Shown in pieces: positions 55,235-63,322 of a DNA stretch of 64,000 nucleotides. This DNA is from an uncultured Flavobacteriaceae bacterium. Its GTDB lineage: Bacteria; Bacteroidota; Bacteroidia; Flavobacteriales; Flavobacteriaceae. A program made the position numbers and the translations under genes. Within the stretch, counting starts at the first letter, position 1. Each line of letters starts with the position of its first letter. A model generated the notes under the pieces. It saw nothing but the letters and a program-made list of their open reading frames with translations, searched no databases and was not told the origin of the DNA. The stretch is from the NCBI GenBank assembly GCA_947502975.1, contig CANNBV010000004.1, positions 62,001 to 126,000 of the forward strand. The letters are read 5' to 3'.

Positions 55235-56791
55235 CTAATATGTATCCCAATTCCCTTTTTCGTAATAATGATACAAGACTGGGTTACTTATTTGGTTTAT
55301 TTGAACAGAATCTATTATTTTTTTCTGATAGAAATCCTTACCAAAGGAAGTAATTAGATTTACACTTTCATTATTTAACCATTTCGTTTTTAAATCTTCA
55401 CCAGTAAAAGTATTTAGAATTTTTAGCATTTTATCTTTTTCTAGGTTTGATTTAGTGCCAAGTATCCAGCCCCATTCACCCATTGATAAAACTTGATTAT
55501 GTAAAGGCAAAGTACTAAAATTTGATGCATGCATTGTTTTATTTATACACTTAAATGCAAAAGGAGTATAATAAGGACTACCTGCTTGAGTTATTATACC
55601 TCCCTTAGGGGTTAATCTTAAATAACACATATCATAGAATTCCTTTGAATATAATCTAGATAACTCCACATTTCTGGGGTCGGGTAGGTCTACAATAATT
55701 AAATCGTATAACGTTTCACTTTCATTAATAAATTTAAACCCATCTTGATTAATAATCTCAACTTTTGAATTAGTCAATGCATTTTCATTAATATCTGCTA
55801 AAACTTTATTATCAATAAAAAGATCTGTTAGTTTTTTATCTAAATCTACTAATGTTATATTATTTACATTTTCATATTTTAAAAGTTCTCTAGCAGCACA
55901 ACCATCTCCACCCCCAAGGATTAATATATTTCTGGGCGTTTGAAGCAAATGCATCACAGGATGTACAAGAACCTCGTGGTACATTGGTTCATCAAAAGTT
56001 GAAAACTGTAAATTATCATTTAAATACAACCAATAATCATTATTCCACTTAGTAACAACAATTTTTTGGTATATCGATTGTTCTTGAAATATAATTTTAT
56101 CCTTATACTTTTTCTGCTCACCATGGAGAATAATTTCATTAGAAAATAAACTACCTAAAATCAAGACAAGTACTAGTAACATGCCAGAAAACGAAAGTAA
56201 CCTCTGTACTCTTACCTTTAATTTATTTTTAAAAAACAGCAAAAGCAAAATCGCCACTAACAGATTTATAAACCCAAGTACAAAAGGCGTATATGTTAAT
56301 CCTAAATATGGCAACCCTATAAATACAAAAAACAAACCTCCTACTAAACTACCGTAATAATCCTTTTCAAGGATATTGGCAACGTTAAGTTTCAAAGATT
56401 GAAATTCATCATTTAATCTCATTGCTAAAGGTAATTCCATACCTATTAGAATACCTGTACAAATAGCCATTGTGTATATATAAACGCCTATGTATTCAAT
56501 AAAAGAAGCTAGATAGTATGTACTTACTGCTGAAAAAGACACTATTAGAGATAAAAGAAATTCAGTAATAATGAAGAGCTTAAAAACATTACCATTAAAG
56601 TACTTGGTAATTCTACTTCCAACACCCATACTAAAAAGCATTAAGGATATAATGATAGCCCATTGTTTAACAGAGTCGCCAACAAAATAAGTAGATAAAG
56701 TTGCATAGCAGTATTCTGCAACAATACCAGAAAGTCCTGTGGCAAAAAGTCCTAAAAAAAGTAATAATCTTTTCTGTTTAGCGGAGGCCAT
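55235..56791 (-). CDS. Membrane-anchored spermidine synthase-like aminopropyltransferase
   Basis: 518 residues from the ATG at 56791, whose first base overlaps the DUF350 stop codon (TAATG). A TTG at 56800 is the alternative. The first 220 residues hold seven membrane helices. The rest is an aminopropyltransferase domain with YLNDNLQFSTFDEPMYHEVL, ILILGGGDGCAARELLKY (293-297 GGGDG), DLPDPRN and LYSKEFYDMCYLRLTPKGG. All catalytic motifs look intact, so it should use decarboxylated AdoMet, but the membrane fusion suggests a substrate at or across the inner membrane. Confidence 0.88.
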   Translation of the reverse strand: MASAKQKRLLLFLGLFATGLSGIVAEYCYATLSTYFVGDSVKQWAIIISLMLFSMGVGSRITKYFNGNVFKLFIITEFLLSLIVSFSAVSTYYLASFIEYIGVYIYTMAICTGILIGMELPLAMRLNDEFQSLKLNVANILEKDYYGSLVGGLFFVFIGLPYLGLTYTPFVLGFINLLVAILLLLFFKNKLKVRVQRLLSFSGMLLVLVLILGSLFSNEIILHGEQKKYKDKIIFQEQSIYQKIVVTKWNNDYWLYLNDNLQFSTFDEPMYHEVLVHPVMHLLQTPRNILILGGGDGCAARELLKYENVNNITLVDLDKKLTDLFIDNKVLADINENALTNSKVEIINQDGFKFINESETLYDLIIVDLPDPRNVELSRLYSKEFYDMCYLRLTPKGGIITQAGSPYYTPFAFKCINKTMHASNFSTLPLHNQVLSMGEWGWILGTKSNLEKDKMLKILNTFTGEDLKTKWLNNESVNLITSFGKDFYQKKIIDSVQINQISNPVLYHYYEKGNWDTY

Positions 56792-57690
56792 TAGATGCAA
56801 TAACTAATTAAGACAGCACTTCCTATATAAGCAAAGGCTTCAATTAGAGCTGCGCCTTGATTAGGGATTTCTTGGTTTGCAATTTCATCAGTCAGTTTAC
56901 TTTTGGGTAAAACTATTTTATCAACAAATAATCTAGAAATTGGCAATAAAATTAAGCCTAAACCAAGATAATAGAGGACATTTTCAATAACTAACCACCA
57001 AGATATAATGTCACCTTTTATAGCTTGAGCATACAAATAAGACACAGCGATAAAAATACTAGCGTATACAATTCCCACAGCATTATTGTCTTTCTCAATT
57101 TCCGTTAAAATATTGTATCTCGATATTTTTTTATAAACACTTAGAAAAATGAATAGAATAATTTGACCAACAAGCCAAAAACCAATCAAAGTAATAAAGC
57201 CAGAAATGTAATATCCTGTTTTTCCTAAATCTGAAAATAAGTTAGGTGCTTTCCCGTTAATTGCACCATAGATTATTAATCCTGAACCAATAAAATTTGC
57301 AGCTTCAATAAATCCTGTGCCATTATTTTCATCTTTTATAATCTCTTTGTAAAACTTAAATTTTTTAGCAAAAACAACTTTTTCATTAAAAATAGATGAT
57401 ATGATGAGTAACAAGTTTCCAACCAATCCATAAGAAATTACAAGTACAGCATCTTCAATATAGCCATAAGACTCCCCTTGAATAACACCAACAAAAATGA
57501 TAAGCACTGCAATAAAATAACCTGTAGTTAATATAGAAAAGGCTACATTATCTTTTTCAGTAAGTTCATCATCAATATTTATGGCCTTATGTCTTAATTT
57601 AAAAAGTGCCCTCGAAATAACAAAAAGTAAAAAGAACATCATGATATAAAACAATGTCTCCCCTATCCAAAGTAATGTGTGTTTTTCCAT
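56791..57690 (-). CDS. DUF350 membrane protein, tandem duplication
   Basis: 299 residues, about eight spans in two homologous halves: ELTEKDNVAFSILTTGYFIA against TEIEKDNNAVGIVYASIFIA, and GTGFIEAANFIGSGLIIYGA against QGAALIEAFAYIGSAVLISY. DUF350 (YjfL-like) proteins are small inner-membrane proteins of unknown role; E. coli yjfL lies beside a PspA-like gene and a glutathionylspermidine synthase-like gene. It is coupled to the spermidine synthase gene and 6 bases after DUF4178. Confidence 0.85.
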   Translation of the reverse strand: MEKHTLLWIGETLFYIMMFFLLFVISRALFKLRHKAINIDDELTEKDNVAFSILTTGYFIAVLIIFVGVIQGESYGYIEDAVLVISYGLVGNLLLIISSIFNEKVVFAKKFKFYKEIIKDENNGTGFIEAANFIGSGLIIYGAINGKAPNLFSDLGKTGYYISGFITLIGFWLVGQIILFIFLSVYKKISRYNILTEIEKDNNAVGIVYASIFIAVSYLYAQAIKGDIISWWLVIENVLYYLGLGLILLPISRLFVDKIVLPKSKLTDEIANQEIPNQGAALIEAFAYIGSAVLISYCI

Positions 57691-57696
57691 AATTAT

Positions 57697-58398
57697 CTAT
57701 TTACCAAATCCTCCTGAGTTTCTACTTCTATAATACCCATTTGAGCGATTAACTTTAGTAGAATCGTTCAAGGATTGAGAATCATTATTCCATGAGTTTC
57801 GATTAGAACATTGTGTTACCAAAAACATTACTAAGAAAAAAAGCCCAAAAATTATGTATTGAATATATTTCCATATAAAATCCAAAATGGGAGTTTCTAA
57901 AATTCCAACTCCTGGCTTTATTTGCGAAATATCACTTTTCTTAATCGGAATACCCGTAGATACCTCTATTTCATCATCCCAAAACTCAAGAGCCAAAAAC
58001 TTAGTATCATCAGCATTAGTATATTCCAAACAGTTTACGCGTTCGGTTTCAAAATCGTACTTACATTTACCGTCATTACGTTCGTCAAACTCATAATCTA
58101 CACCTTGATAGCTTATATTTTTAGGAAATTTGACTTTACCTATCGACACAAAATCTTTTGTAAGTCCTTGCGTTTTTTGAAGAAAACTATGCTTAGGTTC
58201 TATACTCCAAAAGGAATAGGTATCCTTTTTGCCTTTTGCAATTTCAATTTCTAAATATTGAACTATACCTTGTCTGGACTTTACCTGATACTCATTGGTT
58301 TTTGTTCCATCATCCCATTTTATAATATATGTTTTGGTTACTTTCCAAGTAGTATTATTATAGAAAAACGTATAACCTCTTTTCAACTCTTCTGCCAT
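57697..58398 (-). CDS. DUF4178 protein with C-terminal membrane anchor
   Basis: 233 residues without a signal peptide. A beta-rich DUF4178 domain covers about 5-165, with RGYTFFYNNTTWKVTKTYII and EIEIAKGKKDTYSFWSIEP-like strands. It is followed by one transmembrane helix (about 170-195) and a Ser/Asn/Arg/Gly-rich tail ending GGFGK. The soluble domain is predicted to face the cytoplasm. It starts the four-gene set, 17 bases after the RemB-like gene. Confidence 0.8.
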   Translation of the reverse strand: MAEELKRGYTFFYNNTTWKVTKTYIIKWDDGTKTNEYQVKSRQGIVQYLEIEIAKGKKDTYSFWSIEPKHSFLQKTQGLTKDFVSIGKVKFPKNISYQGVDYEFDERNDGKCKYDFETERVNCLEYTNADDTKFLALEFWDDEIEVSTGIPIKKSDISQIKPGVGILETPILDFIWKYIQYIIFGLFFLVMFLVTQCSNRNSWNNDSQSLNDSTKVNRSNGYYRSRNSGGFGK

Positions 58399-58415
58399 TA
58401 TAATATGCTCAAAAA

Positions 58416-60509
58416 TTAATTATCAAAATACCAATTAAATAAATCAGTTCTTAGTCCAAAATTAAACCAAACTGTATTACTTTTTGATAACGTTGTTGTT
58501 GTAATATCTGGATTAAAATTTCTAAAAGTAATATCTGCAAATACCTTAAGGTTAGATGCTGGATTTACCAAATAACCGCCTTGTAAATTTCCATAGAACG
58601 TTTTGGTTTTTATGCCTTGGCCTATTTCAACACCCGTATCAAAAGGTCTATCGCCTTCAACGCGATAAATATCACCACCATAATTAAAAGTATCTGTACC
58701 GTCATTAAAATCAAAGCCTCTTGTTCCAAAAATAAATCTGGCGTCTGCAAACCATCGATTGAGACGATAACGTCCAATTAAGACTGCTTCACTAAAATTA
58801 GCACCCCACAAATGCGCAACTGGCTGATTGTTGTGTCCATAATTCAACACAATAGTATTATGAGAATAGGTATAAGGTCTTACACGGTTTAACTCAAATT
58901 GCAAGAACAAATTATCTACGTTAAACGCATTATAATATTTAACCCCTAACTGAAATCCAAACTTATTTTTCCAACTTTTTTCTCCTGCCCTAACATCTCC
59001 TAAAGAGAATTCGTCTAAGATAAACTGTCCGTAAGCATTAACATTATCACTAAATTTATATTTTGCAGAAGCACCTAATAATGCATTACCCGCATCTTGC
59101 CCTGTCTCAAATTCTATAGCGCGATAAAATATAATAGGATTTAAATAATTTATATCAAAACCTCTGTTATTACTATCAGTCCATAAAACAGATTCAAAGA
59201 ACCCTAAATTTAGGCGTTTTGATACATTCCAACTTAAATAATGGTTTGCAATATACTTGGTTAAAAAAGCACCATCTTCTTTTACCTCAGGTCTTACATC
59301 TCGCATCCACATAAATGTATTGGTGTACTTAATTTTCCAAAAATTAGTATTTAATTTTAAAAAAGGATGCGGACTTGTAACATCACTTAATAATAAAGAA
59401 CGGTAGCCATCTCCTATAAAGTTTTTGCCATGACCAAATTGGATATTTAGAAACTTTGCAGGCGAATACGACAAATACGCTTCAGCTACAGGATAATCAT
59501 AACTATCTGTTTTAAAACGTTTAGAGACACCTCTTCCTGGAACGATGGGTTCTGAATTTGATGCTCTAATACTTTCAATATATTGATTTACATAATCGGC
59601 AAATCGTCCTTGGCTTTCAAAAATAGTTGTATAAAAATTAAACTTTTTACCCAAACCACCTTGCACTAATACGCCTCTTGTATTATTATAAGTTCCACCT
59701 CCTTCTGAATCTGAACCTACTTGCAAATCAAAAATGGGGTCTAAAGTAAACCAATAGTCTTTACTTTGTAATTGCACCAAATGCTCATTCCATAGTTTTT
59801 GTCCTGCCCAAGTTTGAGTGTCTTTTGTCAAAGACTCTCTTTCTGTTTCAAAGTTATGATACTTAGACACATCTTCGTATAAGAATGGTTTTTGGGCTGT
59901 ATGGCTATTTGTACCCACCAAATTCATCGCCCTGTCAAAACGCGCATAATCACTATGTGTAAATTGAATATTTAATTGACTAGACAATGCTTTATTAGTG
60001 TACTTCGTTAATGAATTCGTAACACTATCAAACTCTCTTTTGGCTACAATCTCTTGTTCTATAATGGCATTCTCTTTTGCTAAGTCTTTTGAAGATGCGA
60101 GCTTAAAATACTCTAAAGGAATTTTAATAGGAATAGAATACTGCTTGAATGTTTTTCTCCCGCTATAAGTTGCTGGAGTTACTTTTGGGAATAGTTTAAA
60201 CACACGATGTGTTTCTGTTTTAAGTTCATTATATATAGCATCAATATACATGACACGAAAGCTTCCAGTAGTATCTACTTCAAAAAGCACTACAACTTCA
60301 CCTTTGTAATCATCATTAATAACGGTTTCTGGAACTTTAAAATTCTCCTTAATAATCTTAAATACATTTTTATCAAAACAGGTTTGAAGTGAATCTATTT
60401 TAGTATTGTTACAATCTGGAAAAACAGGAGGTTTTTCATAAGTATTTGCATCTTGAGAGAATACAGAATATTGAATTAATAACAGAAGAAGGGCTACAAA
60501 TTGCTTCAT
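58416..60509 (-). CDS. RemB-like outer-membrane protein with N-terminal TonB-CTD-like domain
   Basis: About 697 residues from the ATG at 60509 (signal cut near VFSQD). Residues 20-130 resemble the TonB C-terminal domain of the neighbouring TonB proteins: PPVFPDCNNT, VVVLFEVDTTGSFRVMYID and the IPIKIPLEY end. The remainder is a large beta-barrel of the Wzi/capsule-assembly type (GHGKNFIGDGYRSLLLSDV). This layout matches the gliding motility protein RemB of Flavobacterium johnsoniae. A hairpin at 60588-60616 separates it from the TonB gene. Identity is by layout and memory, without a database search. Confidence 0.7.
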   Translation of the reverse strand: MKQFVALLLLLIQYSVFSQDANTYEKPPVFPDCNNTKIDSLQTCFDKNVFKIIKENFKVPETVINDDYKGEVVVLFEVDTTGSFRVMYIDAIYNELKTETHRVFKLFPKVTPATYSGRKTFKQYSIPIKIPLEYFKLASSKDLAKENAIIEQEIVAKREFDSVTNSLTKYTNKALSSQLNIQFTHSDYARFDRAMNLVGTNSHTAQKPFLYEDVSKYHNFETERESLTKDTQTWAGQKLWNEHLVQLQSKDYWFTLDPIFDLQVGSDSEGGGTYNNTRGVLVQGGLGKKFNFYTTIFESQGRFADYVNQYIESIRASNSEPIVPGRGVSKRFKTDSYDYPVAEAYLSYSPAKFLNIQFGHGKNFIGDGYRSLLLSDVTSPHPFLKLNTNFWKIKYTNTFMWMRDVRPEVKEDGAFLTKYIANHYLSWNVSKRLNLGFFESVLWTDSNNRGFDINYLNPIIFYRAIEFETGQDAGNALLGASAKYKFSDNVNAYGQFILDEFSLGDVRAGEKSWKNKFGFQLGVKYYNAFNVDNLFLQFELNRVRPYTYSHNTIVLNYGHNNQPVAHLWGANFSEAVLIGRYRLNRWFADARFIFGTRGFDFNDGTDTFNYGGDIYRVEGDRPFDTGVEIGQGIKTKTFYGNLQGGYLVNPASNLKVFADITFRNFNPDITTTTLSKSNTVWFNFGLRTDLFNWYFDN

Positions 60510-60587
60510 ACAATGGATATGATTACATTTTGGACTGAAAGATAGCATATTTTATTAAGATAGTTAAACGAATCTTTATCAATAAAA

Positions 60588-60616
60588 AAGCCATTATCTA
60601 TTTAGGATAACGGCTT
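60588..60616 (-). terminator. Terminator between the second tonB and the RemB-like gene
   Basis: Stem AAGCCATTATC / GATAACGGCTT with one mismatch on + that becomes G-U on minus, a 7-base loop, and AAAAAA on + before the stem (T-run on minus). It lies about 22 bases after the tonB stop codon. Confidence 0.75.
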
Positions 60617-60638
60617 ATTGCATGCTAAATTATGTTTA

Positions 60639-61430
60639 TTACTGTGCCTGAAATATAATTGGCAGTGTATAACGAACTCCAACTGGTTTATCGCGTTGAA
60701 TCCCAGGTTGCATTTCTGGTATTTTATTGACAACTCTTTTTGCTTCATCTCCAAGTTTAGGATGCGGTGCATAAGTTTGTATATCAGTAACTTTTCCTGT
60801 TTTATCTATTTGAAATTGCACAGTAATTCTTTGTTTTCCAGATAAACCATACTGAGATGCAATATCCCCACCATTAAATCGTCTTTGAACTAATCTTGTG
60901 ATTTTATCAGACATACATTTTTTTTTGGCGTTATTACCTTTCTTTTTTTCACAGCCAGGATATATTGGAACTTGCTCCACATTAATAAATTCAATTACGG
61001 GTGCTACATCAATAGTTGGAACATCTACCGAATTTGGATCAAAAGGTGCATTTGGTGTAGCGTTATTTGGTGTCTCAATATTTAAAGTTTCTTCAATTGT
61101 GGGTATATTTTCCACAATTATAGGCTCATCAATAAGCATCACCTTTTTTGTTTTTGGTTTTACTTCTTCTTTTGGTTCTTCGTAAACTTCAAAATTTGGA
61201 GCTTCCATTTCAAAAGTTTCATCAAGTTCAAGAGTGTCTTGAGCTAACTGCGGAATAGTAGTCTCAAACCGCATTTCTAAAAGACCTAATGCTGCTAAAA
61301 GACAAACAATTAGTCCTACCTGAAAATAAAGGGTAGAGTTTTTTTGTAAATTTGCATCATGCTTGTGTGATTTTTTCACGCTATCATCGTTTTGCCGAAC
61401 GATGTCGTGAGAGTGTTTTGAATTTTTCAT
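60639..61430 (-). CDS. TonB-family energy transducer
   Basis: 263 residues from the ATG at 61430 (MKNSKHSHDIV). One membrane helix (about 40-58), an acidic/proline-containing periplasmic linker, and a TonB C-terminal domain with QVPIYPGCEKKKGNNAKKKC, ISVQF-type RITVQFQIDKTGKVTDIQTY and a VRYTLPIIFQ end. It is a paralogue of the TonB at 61650-62369; the linker is much less proline-rich. Confidence 0.9.
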   Translation of the reverse strand: MKNSKHSHDIVRQNDDSVKKSHKHDANLQKNSTLYFQVGLIVCLLAALGLLEMRFETTIPQLAQDTLELDETFEMEAPNFEVYEEPKEEVKPKTKKVMLIDEPIIVENIPTIEETLNIETPNNATPNAPFDPNSVDVPTIDVAPVIEFINVEQVPIYPGCEKKKGNNAKKKCMSDKITRLVQRRFNGGDIASQYGLSGKQRITVQFQIDKTGKVTDIQTYAPHPKLGDEAKRVVNKIPEMQPGIQRDKPVGVRYTLPIIFQAQ

Positions 61431-61582
61431 TTGTTGTGATTTTTCTAAAACTACAATCAAATAAAATTCATAAGATTAAAGACTGTTTGCATGCAAGAAA
61501 CAGCTAATAGTTCTTACTCATTTCACTATCATAGTTGTGATGTTAATATTATGATAAAATCACAATAAGCATACCAAAAAAG

Positions 61583-61614
61583 AAATCCCGTTACATAAAT
61601 ATGTAACGGGATTT
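61583..61614 (-). terminator. Terminator after the first tonB gene
   Basis: Perfect 14-base stem AAATCCCGTTACAT / ATGTAACGGGATTT with loop AAAT, T-rich on both strands. It is 36 bases past the stop of the 61650-62369 gene. It separates the two tonB genes into different transcripts. Confidence 0.9.
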
Positions 61615-61649
61615 TATTTTTGTAAAACTCTGCTTAAGCAGATGTGGAA

Positions 61650-62369
61650 TTAATCTTGTACTTGGAAAATAATAGGTAATGAATAAGGTACAGTTACCGC
61701 TTTACCACGTTGTTTTCCTGGTTTCATTTTAGGCAATAAGCTAATAACGCGTTTTGCTTCTTTCTCTAAACCTGGATGTGGTGCTCTGGCTCTAACTCCT
61801 GTAATACTTCCTGATTTATCAATCTTAAATATTACGTTGATACGCTGTCTACCAGATAAACCTAAATCTGATGCTAATTCTGTATTAAACTTTCTGTTTA
61901 CAAACTTAGCAATCTTATCAGACATACATTTTTTCTTAGCTGCATTGTTACCTTTTTCACATCCTGGAAAAACTGGAACGTTTTCAATTACTGCAAATGG
62001 AACTTCAATGTCTTCATCTACTTCTTCAACTTCAATTTCTTCAACCTCAACAATTTCAGTTTCCTGATCTACTTCTGTAGACTCAATTACAGTTTCCTCT
62101 ACTTCTTCTTCATCTTCAACAACCTCAATAACTTCTGGCGCTGCTGGAGGTGGAGGTGGAGGTGGAGGTGTTATAATTTGTTGTGTTAATGGAATTTCCT
62201 CTTCTAATTCTTCTTCTAAATTTAATTGTCCTATATCAATATCAGACTTGTCATAAGTCTTATAATTGATGGCAGAATATGCTAAAAATAGCATAAGTGC
62301 TAAACCGACTGCAAAATACAGTGAACTGTTTCTGCCTACGTTAGCTTGTGGATTTTTTTTAGGTTCCAT
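61650..62369 (-). CDS. TonB-family energy transducer with polyproline and acidic linker
   Basis: 239 residues: a membrane helix (about 16-36), a run of eight Pro encoded by an imperfect trinucleotide repeat (near 62150-62170), a highly acidic Glu/Val-rich stretch (about 80-125) and the TonB C-terminal domain with NVPVFPGCEKGNNAAKKKC, INVIFKIDKSGSITGVRARA and VPYSLPIIFQ. It transduces proton-motive force to outer-membrane receptors. Confidence 0.93.
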   Translation of the reverse strand: MEPKKNPQANVGRNSSLYFAVGLALMLFLAYSAINYKTYDKSDIDIGQLNLEEELEEEIPLTQQIITPPPPPPPPAAPEVIEVVEDEEEVEETVIESTEVDQETEIVEVEEIEVEEVDEDIEVPFAVIENVPVFPGCEKGNNAAKKKCMSDKIAKFVNRKFNTELASDLGLSGRQRINVIFKIDKSGSITGVRARAPHPGLEKEAKRVISLLPKMKPGKQRGKAVTVPYSLPIIFQVQD

Positions 62370-62431
62370 AATTTTATCGTTTTTCCAGATTGCTAAAATA
62401 ACTACTTATTTAGGAAAAAAACAAGCAAATA

Positions 62432-62812
62432 CTAATTTTTAACTTGCTTTTTCCCCATACCCCACAAAACACTTCCTGTTAATAATGCGCCTAAGCTATT
62501 TGCTATAGCATCATATACATCTAGGGATCTATACGTGGTTAATGTTTCTTGTAATACCTCAAGAATTATACCAAATACAATAGCGAGAAATACGGCATTT
62601 AAAATCGCCTTTTTCTTAGGTTGTTCAATCTTAAAACGAAATACAGTATGCCATAACAAGGCAAGTAGACCGTAAGCTAAAAAATGAAAGATTTTATCAC
62701 CAAAGTCAATTTCTATATCTGGTAGTTTTCCGCTTAAATTGATTAAGCTCACCGTTGCTAATGCGATAGTGTAAGGAATTGCAAGGAACTGTGCTACCTT
62801 TTTAAGCACCAA
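62432..62812 (-). CDS. VanZ-like family membrane protein
   Basis: About 126 residues with four spans; the start is a TTG at 62812 or the next GTG codon, overlapping gcvH by 8-11 bases. The VanZ-like motifs are [20 protein letters not shown] and [20 protein letters not shown] followed by [13 protein letters not shown]. The function is not established. Confidence 0.87.
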   Translation of the reverse strand: MVLKKVAQFLAIPYTIALATVSLINLSGKLPDIEIDFGDKIFHFLAYGLLALLWHTVFRFKIEQPKKKAILNAVFLAIVFGIILEVLQETLTTYRSLDVYDAIANSLGALLTGSVLWGMGKKQVKN

Positions 62813-63182
62813 TTAATTCTTTATATGCTTCGTCAGACAATAAGCCTTCTATTTGAGAGGCATCAGAATATTTTATTTTTATCATCCATCCGTCTCCGTA
62901 TGGGTCAGAATTTACGCTTTCAGGATCGTCCTCTAAACCTTCATTAAATTCAACAATTTCACCAGACAAAGGCAAAAATAAATCTGACACAGTTTTAACT
63001 GCTTCAACGGTTCCAAAAATTTCATCGGCATCTAAAGTTTCGTCTAAAGTTTCTACTTCAACATAAACAATGTCTCCTAATTCGCTTTGAGCAAAATCTG
63101 TAATTCCCACAACTGCTACATCACCTTCAATTCTTACCCACTCGTGGTCTTTCGTGTATTTTAATTCTGATGGAATATTCAT
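62802..63182 (-). CDS. gcvH: Glycine cleavage system H protein
   Basis: 126 residues. The lipoylation site Lys is in [19 protein letters not shown], preceded by [20 protein letters not shown], the standard GcvH start. It is followed by VanZ with an overlap, and lies 140 bases downstream of sprA, a conserved order in Flavobacteriia. Confidence 0.97.
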   Translation of the reverse strand: MNIPSELKYTKDHEWVRIEGDVAVVGITDFAQSELGDIVYVEVETLDETLDADEIFGTVEAVKTVSDLFLPLSGEIVEFNEGLEDDPESVNSDPYGDGWMIKIKYSDASQIEGLLSDEAYKELIGA

Positions 63183-63322
63183 TATAAAAATTTAAAATAT
63201 TGATTTCACAAATGTATCTATTCAAAATTACATTTCAAATAGATATTTATATCATTAACAATTTAAGAAATAAGAGTATTCTTCTTGATGTTTCGGTCGT
63301 TCCTCTCTCTGAATAACAAAGG

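Noticed and set aside
57922-58254. A 110-codon + strand open frame
   Set aside because: It is antisense to the DUF4178 gene, which has clear operon context and domain features.
61535-61565. TTGTGAT and ATCACAA inverted words resembling a CRP-type site
   Set aside because: The arms are 17 bases apart rather than the spacing of a CRP site and lie downstream of the next tonB gene's promoter region without other support.
63183-63322. Degenerate sequence similar to the palindromic repeat between gcvH and sprA
   Set aside because: The resemblance (GTTTCGGTCG, CTGAATAACAAA) is too weak to call without a genome-wide comparison.
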